Shown: positions 1 through 11,455 of the stretch, one piece after another
Layout: every line of letters begins with the position of its first letter
Numbering within the stretch: the first letter of the stretch is position 1
Source of the DNA: Coptis chinensis
Lineage: Eukaryota; Streptophyta; Magnoliopsida; Ranunculales; Ranunculaceae
Length of the DNA stretch: 64,000 nt
Reading direction: 5' to 3'
NCBI GenBank assembly: GCA_015680905.1
Contig: CM027385.1
Location: 20,776,501 to 20,840,500 of the forward strand
Translations under genes and position numbers: made by a program
Notes under the pieces: generated by a model
Seen by the model: the letters and a program-made list of their open reading frames with translations, nothing else
What the model was told of the DNA's origin: nothing
Database searches by the model: none

Positions 1-1149
1 TGAAATTGGGGTTTTTAGTTGGAATGGGTGTTGAAAATGGAGCAGGCTGTAAAAAATTTGGGTAGTGGTGTGTATGGGTGAGCGGGCGGTCACGAGCTGA
101 AGGGGGGCGGTTGTGAGTTGACTTGGGCATCTAGGGTTTGTAAATGTTTGAGGAAGATGATGGGCGATTGCGTGGGTTAAATAGGTTTGATGGCACGTGC
201 CTTTTAAGTTAAAACGAAATTTTGGCCCAAGCCCAAATAAAATTAGGTAATTCCGATCTTGTCCTAAGTGCCTTACCAACTTCAAGAGCCGATCCGCGCT
301 TCGTTAGTTGTCTGATCTTGACCCGTGAGGTACCAAAACAATTAGCATCGAAAATTCTACACAACGATATAGAGTACACTTACATCCAACGGTGGATAAA
401 ACACATATGAGGGAAAGAAATGAAAAAGAACTATTGGGAAATATGTACAAACAAAAAAAGGAAAATTTTAATTAATTTTTTTGGGTTTTGAATAATTACT
501 GAAATATTAAAAAGGTGGGTCGTTTTAAGTCAAATTCCCAAGACTTAGATGTTTTTGAAAACTTGAGTCAATCCTAACCATATGGCTGGATTACTATCCT
601 CAGTTGTGCTTGATGAGCAGGTGGCTGGCATATGAAAACCTTGAAAACTGAATTTTCACTATGAGGTTGAAGACCGAGGCAAGTTGGTGTTTGACAATTT
701 GAGCACCAGCCTTCTCTCATAGCTTGTCTCTTTCGTGCGTATGAATTTTTACCTAAACTAAGAATGATTTTTGGTATATGTGTACATATCTTTAACTACA
801 GTTCTCTAGGAAGTACTTGCACATGATCATTGAAACTTATCCATCTAGTCTTGAAAATTTTTAGAAGAAAGGGAAATTTTTTGAAAATTTTGTACAAGTT
901 TAAGTTTTTTAACGTCAGATTCTCGAGACAAATAGAGAGGTGGAGGCAAAAAATAGAATTAAACAAAGAATAATATCACTTTGGGTTACTCTATTTGTTT
1001 AATTCTCGTTTGGAGACGTTTTTTTTTTTTTTTTAGTTGGTTTTCTCAAGCAAAAGATATCTTTAACCATATAGAGGTTTTGACAAGAAGATAAAATTAT
1101 ATGTGAATCCGATATCATTTTGGTTACTCCGGGGCGTATAATTTTCATT
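1..1149. other. Unassigned left edge
   Basis: No convincing coding region or element end is visible. The first 200 bases are G-rich and the remainder AT-rich. A short reading frame at 222-410 has no recognisable motif. Near 957-1003 the 12-mer GAATTAAACAAA is followed by its exact inverse, and ATAAAATTATA near 1090 pairs with TATAATTTT near 1137, so the stretch holds small inverted repeats. It may be degraded retroelement sequence. Confidence 0.4.
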
Positions 1150-2030
1150 TTTATATCCTGTAGTTTTGAAAACTATGGAGAGATGTTTTAAGATACTCAT
1201 ACTCAAAAGCTGTAACACACGACTTTAATTCTTGAAAACAAACCATAACTATTGATGTATCAAGAATCTAGCATTAATAGAACGGAGAAAACAAACATTT
1301 ATGAAAGGGTGAGAGAAGGGTTTTTGTTTTTGGCTTTTTGGGTTTTTTTTTCCCTAAATTACTTAAAACAATAATAGAAAAAGAGAAAACAACTAAGTAA
1401 AATCACTATGAGGAGAGTGATCCACCCAATAGAAGGAAAATATTTTTGAATTTAGGTGACTCAAATTGCGAACCATCCCACGGTTTGGCCTCCCTAGATT
1501 TTCCACCTCTTGTTTTGTAAGTAGACAAATCTAGTGAAGAGGACTAGCTTTATTTCTAGATAATCTAGTCTTTCCTCTCCTACTCTCTAGTTAGCCCTTG
1601 TTAAAGTCATTCCAACTAGATTGTAAAACGAAACTTGAAACAACTAGAAATCGCCCACAGAAGGAAAAAAAATTGAATTAAAATGGCTCCAATTGCTAAC
1701 CATCCCGTGGTTTGGCATGCCTATATAAGATGAAGCATGCAAAACAACCATGAAAAGCAACCGTAAGACAGCTCCACTCAATCACCATCTCACCTCTACT
1801 TTGTTTCACATCTCTTCTTTATAGAGAAAAAACTACGCAAGCGTCAATAGTGAAGATTGAATGAAAGAGCTTATGTAAGACATAAAACAAGGAAAGAAAA
1901 TTATTTTGAAAAAAAAATATAAAATAAATAAGAGAAAAATTGTATACTCACTCCATAGGGTCACACTTACTCAAACGACGAGTAAAAAGTGTTTTACAAA
2001 GAATATGCGAGATATATGTATTACACTTTG
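1150..2030 (-). mobile_element. Family B (Tat/Athila-like Ty3/gypsy) 3' region, inverted fragment
   Basis: The reverse complement of 1155-1300 and 1906-2020 matches the B sequence that precedes its 3' LTR at 36536-37025. Shared words on the minus strand include ATCTCGCATATTCTTTGTAA and CGATACATCAATAG-like stretches in the same order. The central part (about 1300-1860) has no counterpart there. No LTR is attached, so this is a broken fragment lying head to head with the direct fragment that follows. Confidence 0.6.
1422..1725. repeat. Pair of ~75-bp direct repeats
   Basis: Two diverged copies lie at 1422-1496 and 1651-1725. Both read CCCA-(A/C)-AGAAGGAAAA, then an AT-rich spacer, then AACCATCCC followed by GGTTTGGC. 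The second copy runs into CCTATATAAG at about 1720, which looks like a TATA box followed by a CA-rich leader. No supported coding region lies directly downstream. Confidence 0.5.
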
Positions 2031-2039
2031 TAGCGAGGA

Positions 2040-2640
2040 GGTAATTCCTAAGGGAAAGGCACTTGACACCTTCCTTTTCAAAATTGAGACAGTTTCCACC
2101 TACACCATGAATGAGTTTTGTGCTAAACCCACATTCTCATTTCTTCCATTCTTTCCTTCTAGAGCTTATCCATATCCAACATATCTTCCACAAACATCCA
2201 TTTTCTCACGCTCATTCACTTGGACACCCTCTCGTTCAAAGGTAAAAAATAAGGTGCGTGCGCGGTTACGTTCTAGATCTATCAGACTTCGCTTTCATTT
2301 CACTAAGTCGTGTTGTAGAAAATCTTGGTGTTTGATTCTGTTTGGGGGTGCATTCCATGTTATTTATTTATGGAAAGACCCACAACTCTTTAGGTTGTTG
2401 ATATATGGAAAACTGCAGGGTATATATTGATATCCAGTTATTTGTTAAAGTCTCGAGTATCTGACTATAAACGGCTCATTTTGTTGTTTGGGGTACTTCC
2501 TTATATTTCCATATATTGGTTAGTGCACCATTCAGGTAACCGGTCCCTCCCTATGGAGTGTGTGGCTGTAAGTACCGGATTCTAAGTCCACGTTTAACAT
2601 AGTTCACGTTTTCCACTCTTGCATTTTTTCTCGGTTTTTG
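2040..2640 (+). mobile_element. Family B 3' coding end and downstream region, fragment
   Basis: Bases 2070-2350 match the tail of the B coding region at 18620-18918: both carry the peptide words YTMN-FCAKPTF, IFSRSFTW and KSWCLILF. The following stretch (GGAGTGTG(T)GG-TGTAAGT) matches 36510-36530. It is a broken piece without LTRs, immediately left of the family A array. Confidence 0.65.
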
Positions 2641-2835
2641 AGTAATGTTCCTCTATGGTATGAATTATGTCTTATCTGCTTTTCGTTTTTCTTATATTAA
2701 ATCTTATTCATAAAAAGTAAAAAAAAAAAAAAAAATATATCAAAACCATAAAAATAATAATCTAGGAAGTCTCGGGAATCTAACTTTAAAAAACCCACGC
2801 TAAAACAAATTTTTTCAACTCTGTTGTCTAAAATT
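2641..2835. other. Unassigned AT-rich spacer with A-tract
   Basis: This stretch separates the B fragment from the start of A1. It holds an A-run of about 16 near 2720 and nothing recognisable. The word TTTGTTTGGGGGTGGGTT at its right end resembles the polypurine tract used by family A, but no A LTR follows it. Confidence 0.4.
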
Positions 2836-3691
2836 TGTTTGGGGGTGGGTTGTTCATTTTTCCGCCCTTGATTGTTCAACTTTCCATTTGTGTTGCTTAG
2901 ACCATTTAATCGTATTTCGATTCGGGTTGACATTTTCTATGAATTTAGATTTTATTCGTTCACATAACTTATGTCACGCACGCACTGCAAGGCATTTTCC
3001 ATTTTCTTATATGTCACCCATGGTTGTAATAGAGTGTTTTATAGATCATTGGATTGGAAATTCTCTCCTGATCCTTTCCATATCTCATTCGCAAAAATTG
3101 GACCAATAACGAGTCGAAAATTCCAATTTTAATTTTTGTGCGCATAGGGACAAAAATGGCCATTTTGGAAAGCGAATTGAGCTTGGGCCCAAGTCAACAG
3201 TACAAACCAAGAACACATCGCGTTCTTCTTCTTCCTCTTTCCAATTCCGCCATTACCAAATTCAAAACCCTAGCCAAAGATAAAGAGAAAAAAAGAAGAA
3301 GAGAAACCTAAATACAACCATGCCCAAATTTCAAACCTACTCCAAATCTTCTCCACAACACCCCCACCACCATTTCCAACCTTTCCCACCACCAAAACAT
3401 AACAAAATCCACAAAAATTAGAACCACCTCCGCCACCACCGCGCCTCCTCCCATTGTTTTTAGTGAGTTTGGTTTCAAACTCTTTCCTCACCTTATTCAA
3501 ACCCACAAATCCTTTCAAAACTTCAATGGCTCTAAGATGAAGAATTTTGCCCGAACAAGCTTTTACTGCAGCCCGTTTTACGCCATTTTTTAGTGACGAG
3601 ATGATTAGGAGGAATTGGAATAGGTTGTGGTACTTAACAGATGATTTCTACCACTCCCGATTTGGTCGAATAATTCTATAAGAAGAGAGAG

Positions 3692-4435
3692 TTGGAGGGT
3701 CAGAAAATTTTCATGAAGGTGGCTAGGACTAGGAGAGAAGTATCGAGAGAGTTGTTGGCTGAGATTTTAGGCATTACTCCTGAACGCCACCTCGAAGCCA
3801 CTTTGCAGGAATCCCAGTATACTGGAATTCCTGCATTGATAAAAGACACTGTCATGGAGGGTCAATACAATCTGAATTCTCATTGTGCTCGACAGTCATC
3901 TCTACGAACCAACCAACTGGCTGTAGCTCAGTGGATTGGTAAGAACGTCATCGGGAAGGAGAAAGTGAGTGACATCGGTTTGACATGTCTGCACGTTCTC
4001 TGGATATTGCAAGAGAAGCGGTATGAATTATGTATCCTTGAGTTTTTGATAAATATGATTAGAGGAGTTGGGAAAAGTATTGCACCATTTCTTGCTTTAA
4101 TTACGAAGATAATATTGTCTTTGGGGGGACCAAGAACTGAGCGGACTAAATTGAAATTGCATTCAAATGAAATTATTTATATGGAGTGTATCCAAAAGAC
4201 TTGGAAGTTGCCGGAGGATAGGGTGGTTTATTCGGATGAGAAAATGGAAGATATGACATGTTTGGATGAAGATGCCTTGGAGAGGTGTACTTCTGATTTA
4301 GAACGCATGTCAGTGCTGCATACTGGTGTGCGTTGCGTTTATGGTATTTGTGAAGATATACGGGATAGGCAGATTATAATTCAAAATAAACAAAAGAACC
4401 TTCAGACGAGTTTTGAAATGCTTGAAAAGGGTTAG
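3692..4435 (+). pseudogene. Family A ORF1, plant retroelement ORF (ATHILA ORF-1/'putative plant transposon protein'-like)
   Basis: A 247-residue open stretch that is part of a longer degraded ORF. Its layout recalls plant-specific retroelement ORF domains that I know as PF03078 (ATHILA ORF-1) and PF20167. An N-terminal element of the type 'pelv..FY' leads to '(I/V)LGI' and a helical segment with H-VLWILQEKRYELCILEFLI, then a fall into LITKIILSLG. The last ~60 residues are charged and look coiled-coil (DLERMSVLHTG, NKQKNLQTSFEMLEKG). Function unknown. A2 holds a paralogous copy at 11456-12406. Assignment is from memory of the families, not from a search. Confidence 0.55.
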
Positions 4436-4711
4436 GAGGATCTCTTGTGTAACATGGAGACACTCTTTCAGCGTCAGGATGCACATTATACATAGATGAA
4501 GGTAGAGATGGAAGCACAACACCTGTTCCGAGTAGAGATTCTATGACGAATGCCACCCCTGGGGGGTTCTGTTTCAGATGAGTTTGAGAGGCATGAGCGT
4601 CGTCGCCAAAGGACGGATGGCTCGGGCCCATTTTCATCCCAGGCCCAATCTTCATCTCAGGGTCCATCTTCATCACGTGGCTAGTTATTTAGAAAAATTT
4701 GTTGTTTTCAT

Positions 4712-5630
4712 TAGGGGTGTTCATGGGTCGGTTCTGGGTCGGTTTCGGTTCTGGGTCTATTTTTAGCAGTTCCTATCGGGTTCGGTTCTTTCGGGTTTTT
4801 TCTTATATTTTGAAAACCCGGATCCATACCCATTAATTAACTCGGTTTCGGTTCCTTATCGGGTTATATATTTTTATTGCTAAAATTATTTTTTTTAGTT
4901 ATATAACCGATATAACACTTGTCATCGATATTTTTGTCCTCTCATAAGAAGTAATGGTCCTAAATTCAATAATAATATTTGAAAGTTATCTAAAAATTTT
5001 AAATACATTCTCATACATTATACGCATGTATATATTTTAAATCGAACATATGCATATTATACTATACGTAATGCGTCATATATAGAATAAATACCATATG
5101 TACTACAATTGTTAGTTAACATTGCACGTATTCGTTATTTAATATATATACATGTAATGTATTAAGCACGTACACGTTCATGCATTAGTTAATATAGACA
5201 GTGCATTAGTTAATTCATAGTATACGACTATACATATAGACATAGATACGTAAACATTATTATTAATATTTATAATACACATATTTAATGTAATATTATA
5301 AAATATGCATTTAATAACACACATTCACTATTATGCTAAATGTTATATATATTTAGTATAATTTTACACCTAATAAATATAGACTATATATAATAATAAT
5401 GTTTGGGTTTGTCTTTATTTAGTGTAATATAATACTAAATTTTATATATCAAAATCAAACTAATCGGTTTCGGTTCGGATACCCATCAGTTTTTTACTAT
5501 TCGGTTCTTTATCGGGTCGGTTCTTGAAGACCCACTTTAAATGAGTCTAACATTTTAGGACCCAGACCCGCTATAAATGGTTACGGTTCCGATTCGGGTT
5601 TGGGTAATTGGGTACCCATGCACACCCCTA
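4712..5630. mobile_element. hAT-type MITE inserted in A1
   Basis: Terminal inverted repeats are TAGGGGTGTTCATGGGT at the left and the inverse of TAGGGGTGTGCATGGGT at the right. A perfect 8-bp TSD, GTTTTCAT, lies at 4704-4711 and 5631-5638. The 919-bp element has no coding capacity. Its arms are rich in CGGGT/CGGTTC words in inverted arrangement around an AT-rich core. The CA(G)GGGTGT-type ends and the 8-bp TSD are those of the hAT superfamily. A2 has the unoccupied site near 12490-12530. Confidence 0.92.
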
Positions 5631-6076
5631 GTTTTCATGTTATTTAGTTGTTTTATTGTTTTTATTAGTTCGGATGCTAATTTTGAATTCAATAGTTAAA
5701 TTTGAATTCGGTAGTTAATTGTATTTGAATTTGAATTTGAATATAATTTGGTTCTTTTCAAATTATGCGTTGATTTTAGTGTTAATCCCACCTTCCCGAA
5801 TTGTTTGGGGGTGGTATTATTTCTTTTAGCATGATTTTTTATATGATCCAAAATTTATTATGTAATTTTGCGATGATTGTTAAGAATGTTGCCGATATTG
5901 GCATGGCTATGAGTAGATATGGTGGTAAGATGAAATCTAAAAGAGTTTCGAAGTTACTATTCTAAATTCAATCTAAAAGATATTAGGTTTCTTTTAGAAT
6001 CAAGAATATGGGTTGTTTCCGGCAATTGCCTTAAAGCTTTTTGGCAACTTCCCTATTCGTTTTGGAAACTCAAAAC

Positions 6077-6086
6077 CTATATAAAC
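6077..6086 (+). promoter_or_regulatory. TATA-like box ahead of A1 ORF2
   Basis: CTATATAAAC is followed by a CA/CT-rich, G-poor leader of the kind seen after plant transcription starts. A2 has CTCTATAAAT at the corresponding place. It lies about 370 bases before the ORF2 ATG at 6453, inside the internal region rather than in an LTR. Confidence 0.45.
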
Positions 6087-6250
6087 TTCATTCATTCTCC
6101 ACACAAAACTCACATCTCTCACTTTCATCTCTAACCTTTCACTCCCATTTTTTCCCTCTTTTCCTTTTCACTTCAGCACTTAAGTGCATTGAGTGCTTTA
6201 TGCCTTAGTTGAAGCCACCCTGCTTCAAAAACACCAGAACTAGAATTTCC

Positions 6251-6390
6251 CCGAGCGACCAGCGCCTACCCGAACCAAACTTGAGCGCTCCCCGCGCCTA
6301 GAACACTGTAAGTACATTTGCTCCTGAGCGCGACCCACACCCATACAAGGCATAGGTTGAGCGCACCCCGCGCCCGGACCTCTTTAGGCA
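6251..6390 (+). repeat. GC-rich iterated GAGCGC motif, A1
   Basis: Three or four diverged repeats of (T)GAGCGC-x-CCCCGCGCC interrupt an otherwise AT-rich element: TTGAGCGCTCCCCGCGCC, CTGAGCGCGACCCACACCC and TTGAGCGCACCCCGCGCCC, with spacers containing TAGG. The block sits in the ORF2 leader. A2 and the inverted copy near 43010-43070 have versions of it. Confidence 0.8.
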
Positions 6391-6452
6391 CGAAAAATTC
6401 CAAATTTTTGTAAGTTGTTCCAGGATCGGTTGCAGCTGTTCTAGAGAGTAGT

Positions 6453-7362
6453 TTGGTGATGACATCCCCTCGTATAATACCGGAACAGTCTTTTGAAGAC
6501 TTGTTCCAAAGTGACACCTATGGTGCGTGGTTTCGTGATATAATCATACAAGCAGGATGGAAATCTTTAATGGTAAGTTCTGGTGAACTTTATTCTCCTG
6601 CACTTACCTCATATTTTTATGACCATTGTAAATTCTTTTATCGGATGGACGGAGAACATATGTTCTCCATCAACATTGATGACGAACCAATGGAAATAAC
6701 CAAGTTCTTGTTGGCTTTTGTTGTTGACCTTCCTATGCCTGCTAAGATTCAAGACCCATGGGCCTACATAGTGGATAATTTCTCTGCCTACAACTATGAG
6801 CTTTTGCATGAGAATTATGGGGCTGGCATTTTCCGTGTAGAGGACCAAGGGACATATAACGTAACCCTTGGTAGCTTGTCCCTTAACGTGGGCACGGTCA
6901 TGTTCTTTATCATGCTAAACATATTAGGGGAGTGGCGTTTTCTTTTGCAAATGACGCCACTTGCGACGTTTTCCTTGCTCTAGCTGAGGGACGCCTGCTA
7001 TATGACCTTCCCAAGACATTAATGTCTAGTTTAGCATGAGCCCAGAGTATGAGGCATAAGTACCTTATTATGCCTGTTTTAGTTTGCCATATTATGCTAT
7101 GTTTCTTCCCTTTCTTTTGTGCCCATTTTACGGATTGGGTTGGGGTCGACATTGTGAGACCCACCAATTGTATTATTCGATTTTTCCATGCTATGACTTG
7201 GCTGGGATGGTAGGTGCAACCTCATTGGTTCCGACCAAGTGGCGCTAAACAGGTTAGCGATTGTAGATGATAAATGGCGTGAAGCCTGGCAAATCACCAT
7301 GGCATGGCAGGATGCGAAGGAACCTCATTTCTTTATAGAAGATGAGGAGGATGATGATTAAT
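6453..7362 (+). pseudogene. Family A ORF2, plant retroelement ORF domain
   Basis: The longest open part, 6453-6983 (176 codons), begins MVMTSPRIIPEQSFEDLF and carries GAWFRDIIIQAGW, YSPALTSYFYDHC, the 'GE.MFSI..DDEPMEITKFLLA..DLPMPAKI' layout and NVGTVMFFIMLNILGEW. Homologous coding sequence continues to about 7362. The domain plan (FY-containing helix, then a beta-rich 'G..(F/I).(I/V)....EIT..L' motif, then LP-P) parallels ORF1, so the two ORFs look like diverged paralogues. Broken by a few changes. The ATG is preceded by the GC-rich leader. Confidence 0.55.
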
Positions 7363-9156
7363 GGGAGTTAAGGTAAGTTTTTATTTCAGTTAGTGTTTGC
7401 TTATGCCCTAAGCAATTTAATTCTTGTTAACCCGATAACGGGTGGAACTCATATAGAGTTGCGTCTGTTTTTTTTTCTATATTAGTATGTTTTAATCTTG
7501 TTTTGCAGATGTTCCAGAATTTCACGCGTTTCCATGGTATTTCTCTACCATTTTTATTTATATATTTTGAGGACAAAACATGCTTCTTGTTTGGGGTGGG
7601 GGGTGGCATAGAAACACGAGTAATTAAGGCATTTGTTAGGATATAGATATGTACAGTATGCACTTGTTTTCTAGTAAAAATTCAAAAATATAAATAAAAA
7701 GTTTATGTTATACACTTAGGAATATTGGTATTGTTTTCTTTCTCTATGCCCTTGATAATCTAGAAATATCACGTAGCGTTGCATTAGAATAGTTTTTAGA
7801 AACTTAGGTTAATATGTAGATAATAATCTTTGCATCTATCTATAAATATATTGCATGAGTATCTATGATTGTTTGGGAGTAAGTTTATGAAATCTAGGCT
7901 AGAGTACTTATTCTACAAATCCTATGAGAATATAGCCTAACACCTTATATAAGTGAAACATTTGAGAAATGACACAAGGGAGAAGTAAAATCCGGATAGA
8001 GAAATCACACGTCCACTTGCTTGATCACTACACCATATCCTAAGCGAGAATTTAGGCCCTCTTTGGATCAATATAGCCAGAAATTCAAACTTATGAATTA
8101 TTTTCCACTAGTCACCCCTCTGAGCCTTTCTTTAGTCTTTCATAAACCGCAAATCCTTTAAGCTTTAACAAAACAAAATAAAATAAAAAAAAAATCAGCC
8201 TACCCATTCTTTGAATGAGTCTGAGAATAGAGATGAATAATAGAAAAGAGAAAGACCTTTGAAATCAAGAATTTGTTAGTTGCTTCAAATAAGAAAAGAA
8301 AGTTTCCATCCAAATAAAAAAAAAGAAAAGAAAAAAGAATAAAGAGTTAGAACTCCAAAAATAGAATCAAAGGAGTCAAAAGATAAAGAAAAAAAAATAG
8401 CTAAGGATGGAAACAAAGTGTAGAAGCAAAAGTAAAGAACAAGGTTTTCTCTAGTTACATAATATGAAGACTCTATTACCTCAGACTTGTCCTTTTTGAA
8501 TATCCATTTCCTTCATTCTTAAACCATCTCCTAATCCCCGCAATACCTAATAAAGACCTCTAACTCAATTAGGAATAGGTTAGTGTGATAGTTAGTGGCA
8601 GATGTGTTTGATCGACTCCGGCTTCCTTGTGTGTCATTGAGATTGTAAGGTAAAGTGTGCCCACTGTACACTGGAGTAGCGAAACTTGAGCAAAAAAATC
8701 AGAGTATTTTTGTCTTGACATTTATGTGAGGACCTACTTAAGGTTGCTATTCCGAGTTTTCAGAAACGGACCTACTAGTGCATTTCATAGTAGTACTCAT
8801 TGTATATATGTTTATTCGTAGATGATTGACTATTATATATGCATATATTAGCTTAGGTTTCGACTTGATTATTCTGTATTCATTGCTAGTGAGATGTATA
8901 GATAGTTGAGGCATAAATAAGGAAAACTCTAACGAGGCTATAACTCGTCGTTGTAGTATAGATGAAGTTTGTGAGTACCTTCACTAGAAAACTCTCACGA
9001 GGCTTATAACTCATCCACTAGAGAATTTCTAGTGGTTTAAGGCCTTGTTGCATATGGTCAATGCAATCGCACTCGGCGAAACGAGAGTAGTTAGAACTCC
9101 ATTTTTGGTCACTTATTCTAATTTCTCATATTTGCTTGAGGACAAGAAAAATGCTG
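7363..9156 (+). other. A1 untranslated region before the 3' LTR
   Basis: This stretch has no supported ORF but is strongly conserved with 14310-16109 (A2) and with inverted pieces at 40705-41600, 44505-45822 and 48285-48491. It contains TTTGTTTGGGGTGGGG-type tracts near 7590, a purine-rich stretch of AAAGAAAA words (8160-8450), and the paired phrase TATAACTC(G/A)TC around 8940-9020. Such conservation without coding suggests a cis-acting role or simply recent common descent. Confidence 0.5.
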
Positions 9157-9169
9157 TTTGGGGGTGGTT
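9157..9169 (+). promoter_or_regulatory. Polypurine tract of A1
   Basis: TTTGGGGGTGGTT abuts the LTR start TGATAAG. The same tract occurs at 16110-16122, and a diverged form on the minus strand follows the inverted LTR at 44505. Confidence 0.75.
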
Positions 9170-10709
9170 TGATAAGAGCATAAAACTGTAGTTTTAACCC
9201 CTTAACAATAATACTTTTAGACTAATTATGCAAGTAATAAATAAAAGCTAATGCTGATTACATGCTTTTATGTATTTCAAGCATTGGAGTCAATTATGTG
9301 CAGAAATGTGTCACTTTTGCGAGATAAAGGAGCAAAGGTTGGTTGCTAAGAAGTTTTGTGATTAAAGGCCAAGATTCAAGGAGAAAAAACCTTTTTAAAG
9401 CCCGGTCAAAGCTGAAAAGTCAAAGTCAAGGCGGGCAGAAACAGCGCACAAAAGTCAGCAGAACTTCTGAAGACCGTATCTTTGGACTCAGACCTCAGAA
9501 TTGGGCCTACCTTATGTCAAAACGACCGGCTCGGAAAGTGATTTCCAATAGTCCAAACCTTGACCCAATTAGAGGAGCATAAGTGGATGAAAAGACTATT
9601 GAAGAAAAATCCAGCTGAAAAGGCCTCTATGGACTGAAGAAATTGGGTTTTGGGCTCGATTTTTCGGCAAAAACATGGCTCCTCAGCACATGCACGAAAA
9701 TGTGGATCTTTTCTCCTCCATTTCAACACACAAGACTTAACTCTTAAGCAAGTAGTTTTTAGGTAGCCATTAGCATAGAATTCTAGATCGAGTTTTTAGT
9801 CCCCAATTAATTAGTTTTTCATATCTTGTTTTAGATCTAGTTATACCTTTCAATTAATTAGTGTTAGAACAAGTAGATTATTATTTGAGAATCATATTTA
9901 GTTTTATAATAAAGTATTAGTTTTCATTTCCATTTAGTTCTAGATTTCATTCTTATTTAGAATTAGTTGGTCTTCATTGATAATTAGTATTCATGATCTT
10001 AGTGCTAATTTAGTTTCAATTCTTGTTAAATTTGATTGAAATCATTACTATTGTAGTTCAAATTAGTAAATTTACAATCTTTATATGATGTCTTGTTTAA
10101 ATTCAATTGGAAATGATAGTTTAATGACTCTAGGCTAAACCTCCATTAGAGGGTTTGAGGAAGCCTTGATGAAAGCTTGATTGTTGTTAGTGTAGAATAG
10201 TCGTAATTTTCTATTCTAATCTAGAAAGTAATTAGTTTACCATGAGAATGTGTTTGATTGCTTCACATGCTAGTTGTTAGTTGGTAGAGATTACCATGAA
10301 CAATTAGGGATTAGGAACACCCAGTTGCTATGCGAAAGCATTGCAATTCGGATTACAACGAATCTTTGCTAGTTAATTAAGTTGAGTTAAGTTGGAATCA
10401 AATTCCCTAATTCTTTATCTAGATTCAAACCTTAGTATTTCCGTAGTTTGAATTATCGTATCTTGTTAGTATAATTTGCATCGTAGTATAATTTCCATAA
10501 TACTCTCATTGACTTTGGATAGATTGATAATCTTAGTAAACGCTAATTCTAAAGAACTAGGAGTGGAACAAATATTCTACTCCAACTCTATTGCGATAGC
10601 ATTCGAGAGTAGAAAACTTTGATAATTAGCACACAAAATAGTTTTAGTTTTACTTTCGTTTGAGTCTCGTAACTTATTCGTAGGTAAAACTATCATTTTA
10701 CGGTTATCA
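9170..10709 (+). mobile_element. Family A LTR shared by A1 and A2
   Basis: It starts TGATAAGAGC and ends GGTTATCA (TG...CA). At 1540 bp it is close in length to the solo LTR at 30157-31690. It serves as 3' LTR of A1 and 5' LTR of A2. By eye, sampled stretches are roughly 85% identical to the LTR at 16123-17445. No clear tRNA-complementary site follows (GTGGGGTGTTGG). Confidence 0.85.
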
Positions 10710-11455
10710 GTGGGGTGTTGGTCTTTCCATTCTTGATTACTCAACTTCCTATTTTTGTTGCTTATGTCGTTTAGTCGTATTTTGATTCGGGTTGACACTA
10801 TCTATGAATTTATATTTTATTTGTTCTCATAACTTTTGTTCTCATAACTTATGTCATTCACGTACTTTGAGGCATTTTCCATCTTTTTATATGTCAACCA
10901 TGGTTAGAATAGAGTGTTTTATGGATCACTGGATTGGAAATTCTCTGTTGATCATGTTCATAGCTCATTTGCGAAAATCGGACCATTAACTGATTGAGAA
11001 TTTCAGTTTTAAGTTTGCGCGCATAAGGACAGAATGGTCATTTTTTGAATTTGTTTGGGCCTGTGCCCAATACCTCGTGATCACGTGCCTCGCACGTGAG
11101 TGTCCAAAATAACCCAAAAACCCTTCGTGAGTTGTTCATATTCTTCTCTGCCTCCATCAGCCTCCATTAACGAAAATAAAAAATAAAACCACCACCGATT
11201 CTTCCACTCAAATCAAACAACCCCCACTCCAATTTCGCCCTTATTCTAGTTCATCTTCTTCACTTTACGCCTCCATCAGTTCAAACGAACCAAAAAAAAA
11301 AAAATCGCCCCAATCAACCCGCCACTCAAACCAAATTTCGATTCCTTGTTCATTACCACTCCCCCACCTTACCCTAACCCTATTTTCAAATTTAGTAACC
11401 TCAAATGGCCCAAAAATGAAAAATTCTCTCGGAACAAGTTTTTACATCGGACCAT

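Larger units (their letters stand above)
2836..9169 (+). mobile_element. Family A copy 1 (A1) internal region, Athila-like, non-autonomous
   Basis: This region is collinear with 10710-16122 (A2) over its length apart from one MITE insertion. Shared parts in order: a leader (GATTCGGGTTGACA...), ORF1, a TATA-like box, a GC-rich iterated motif, ORF2, and a 1.8-kb untranslated region ending in a polypurine tract and an LTR. No gag, protease, reverse transcriptase or integrase signature is visible. The 5' LTR is missing. The element is broken in both ORFs (roughly five or more breaks). The association with Athila is inferred from the LTR ends and tract and from the ORF type. Confidence 0.7.

Noticed and set aside
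222-410. 62-codon ORF at the left edge
   Set aside because: No recognisable domain and no supporting promoter or splice context.
3270-3518. Glycine-rich protein on the minus strand
   Set aside because: It is the shadow of a CCACC-rich leader (A1) read backwards; there is no counterpart in A2.
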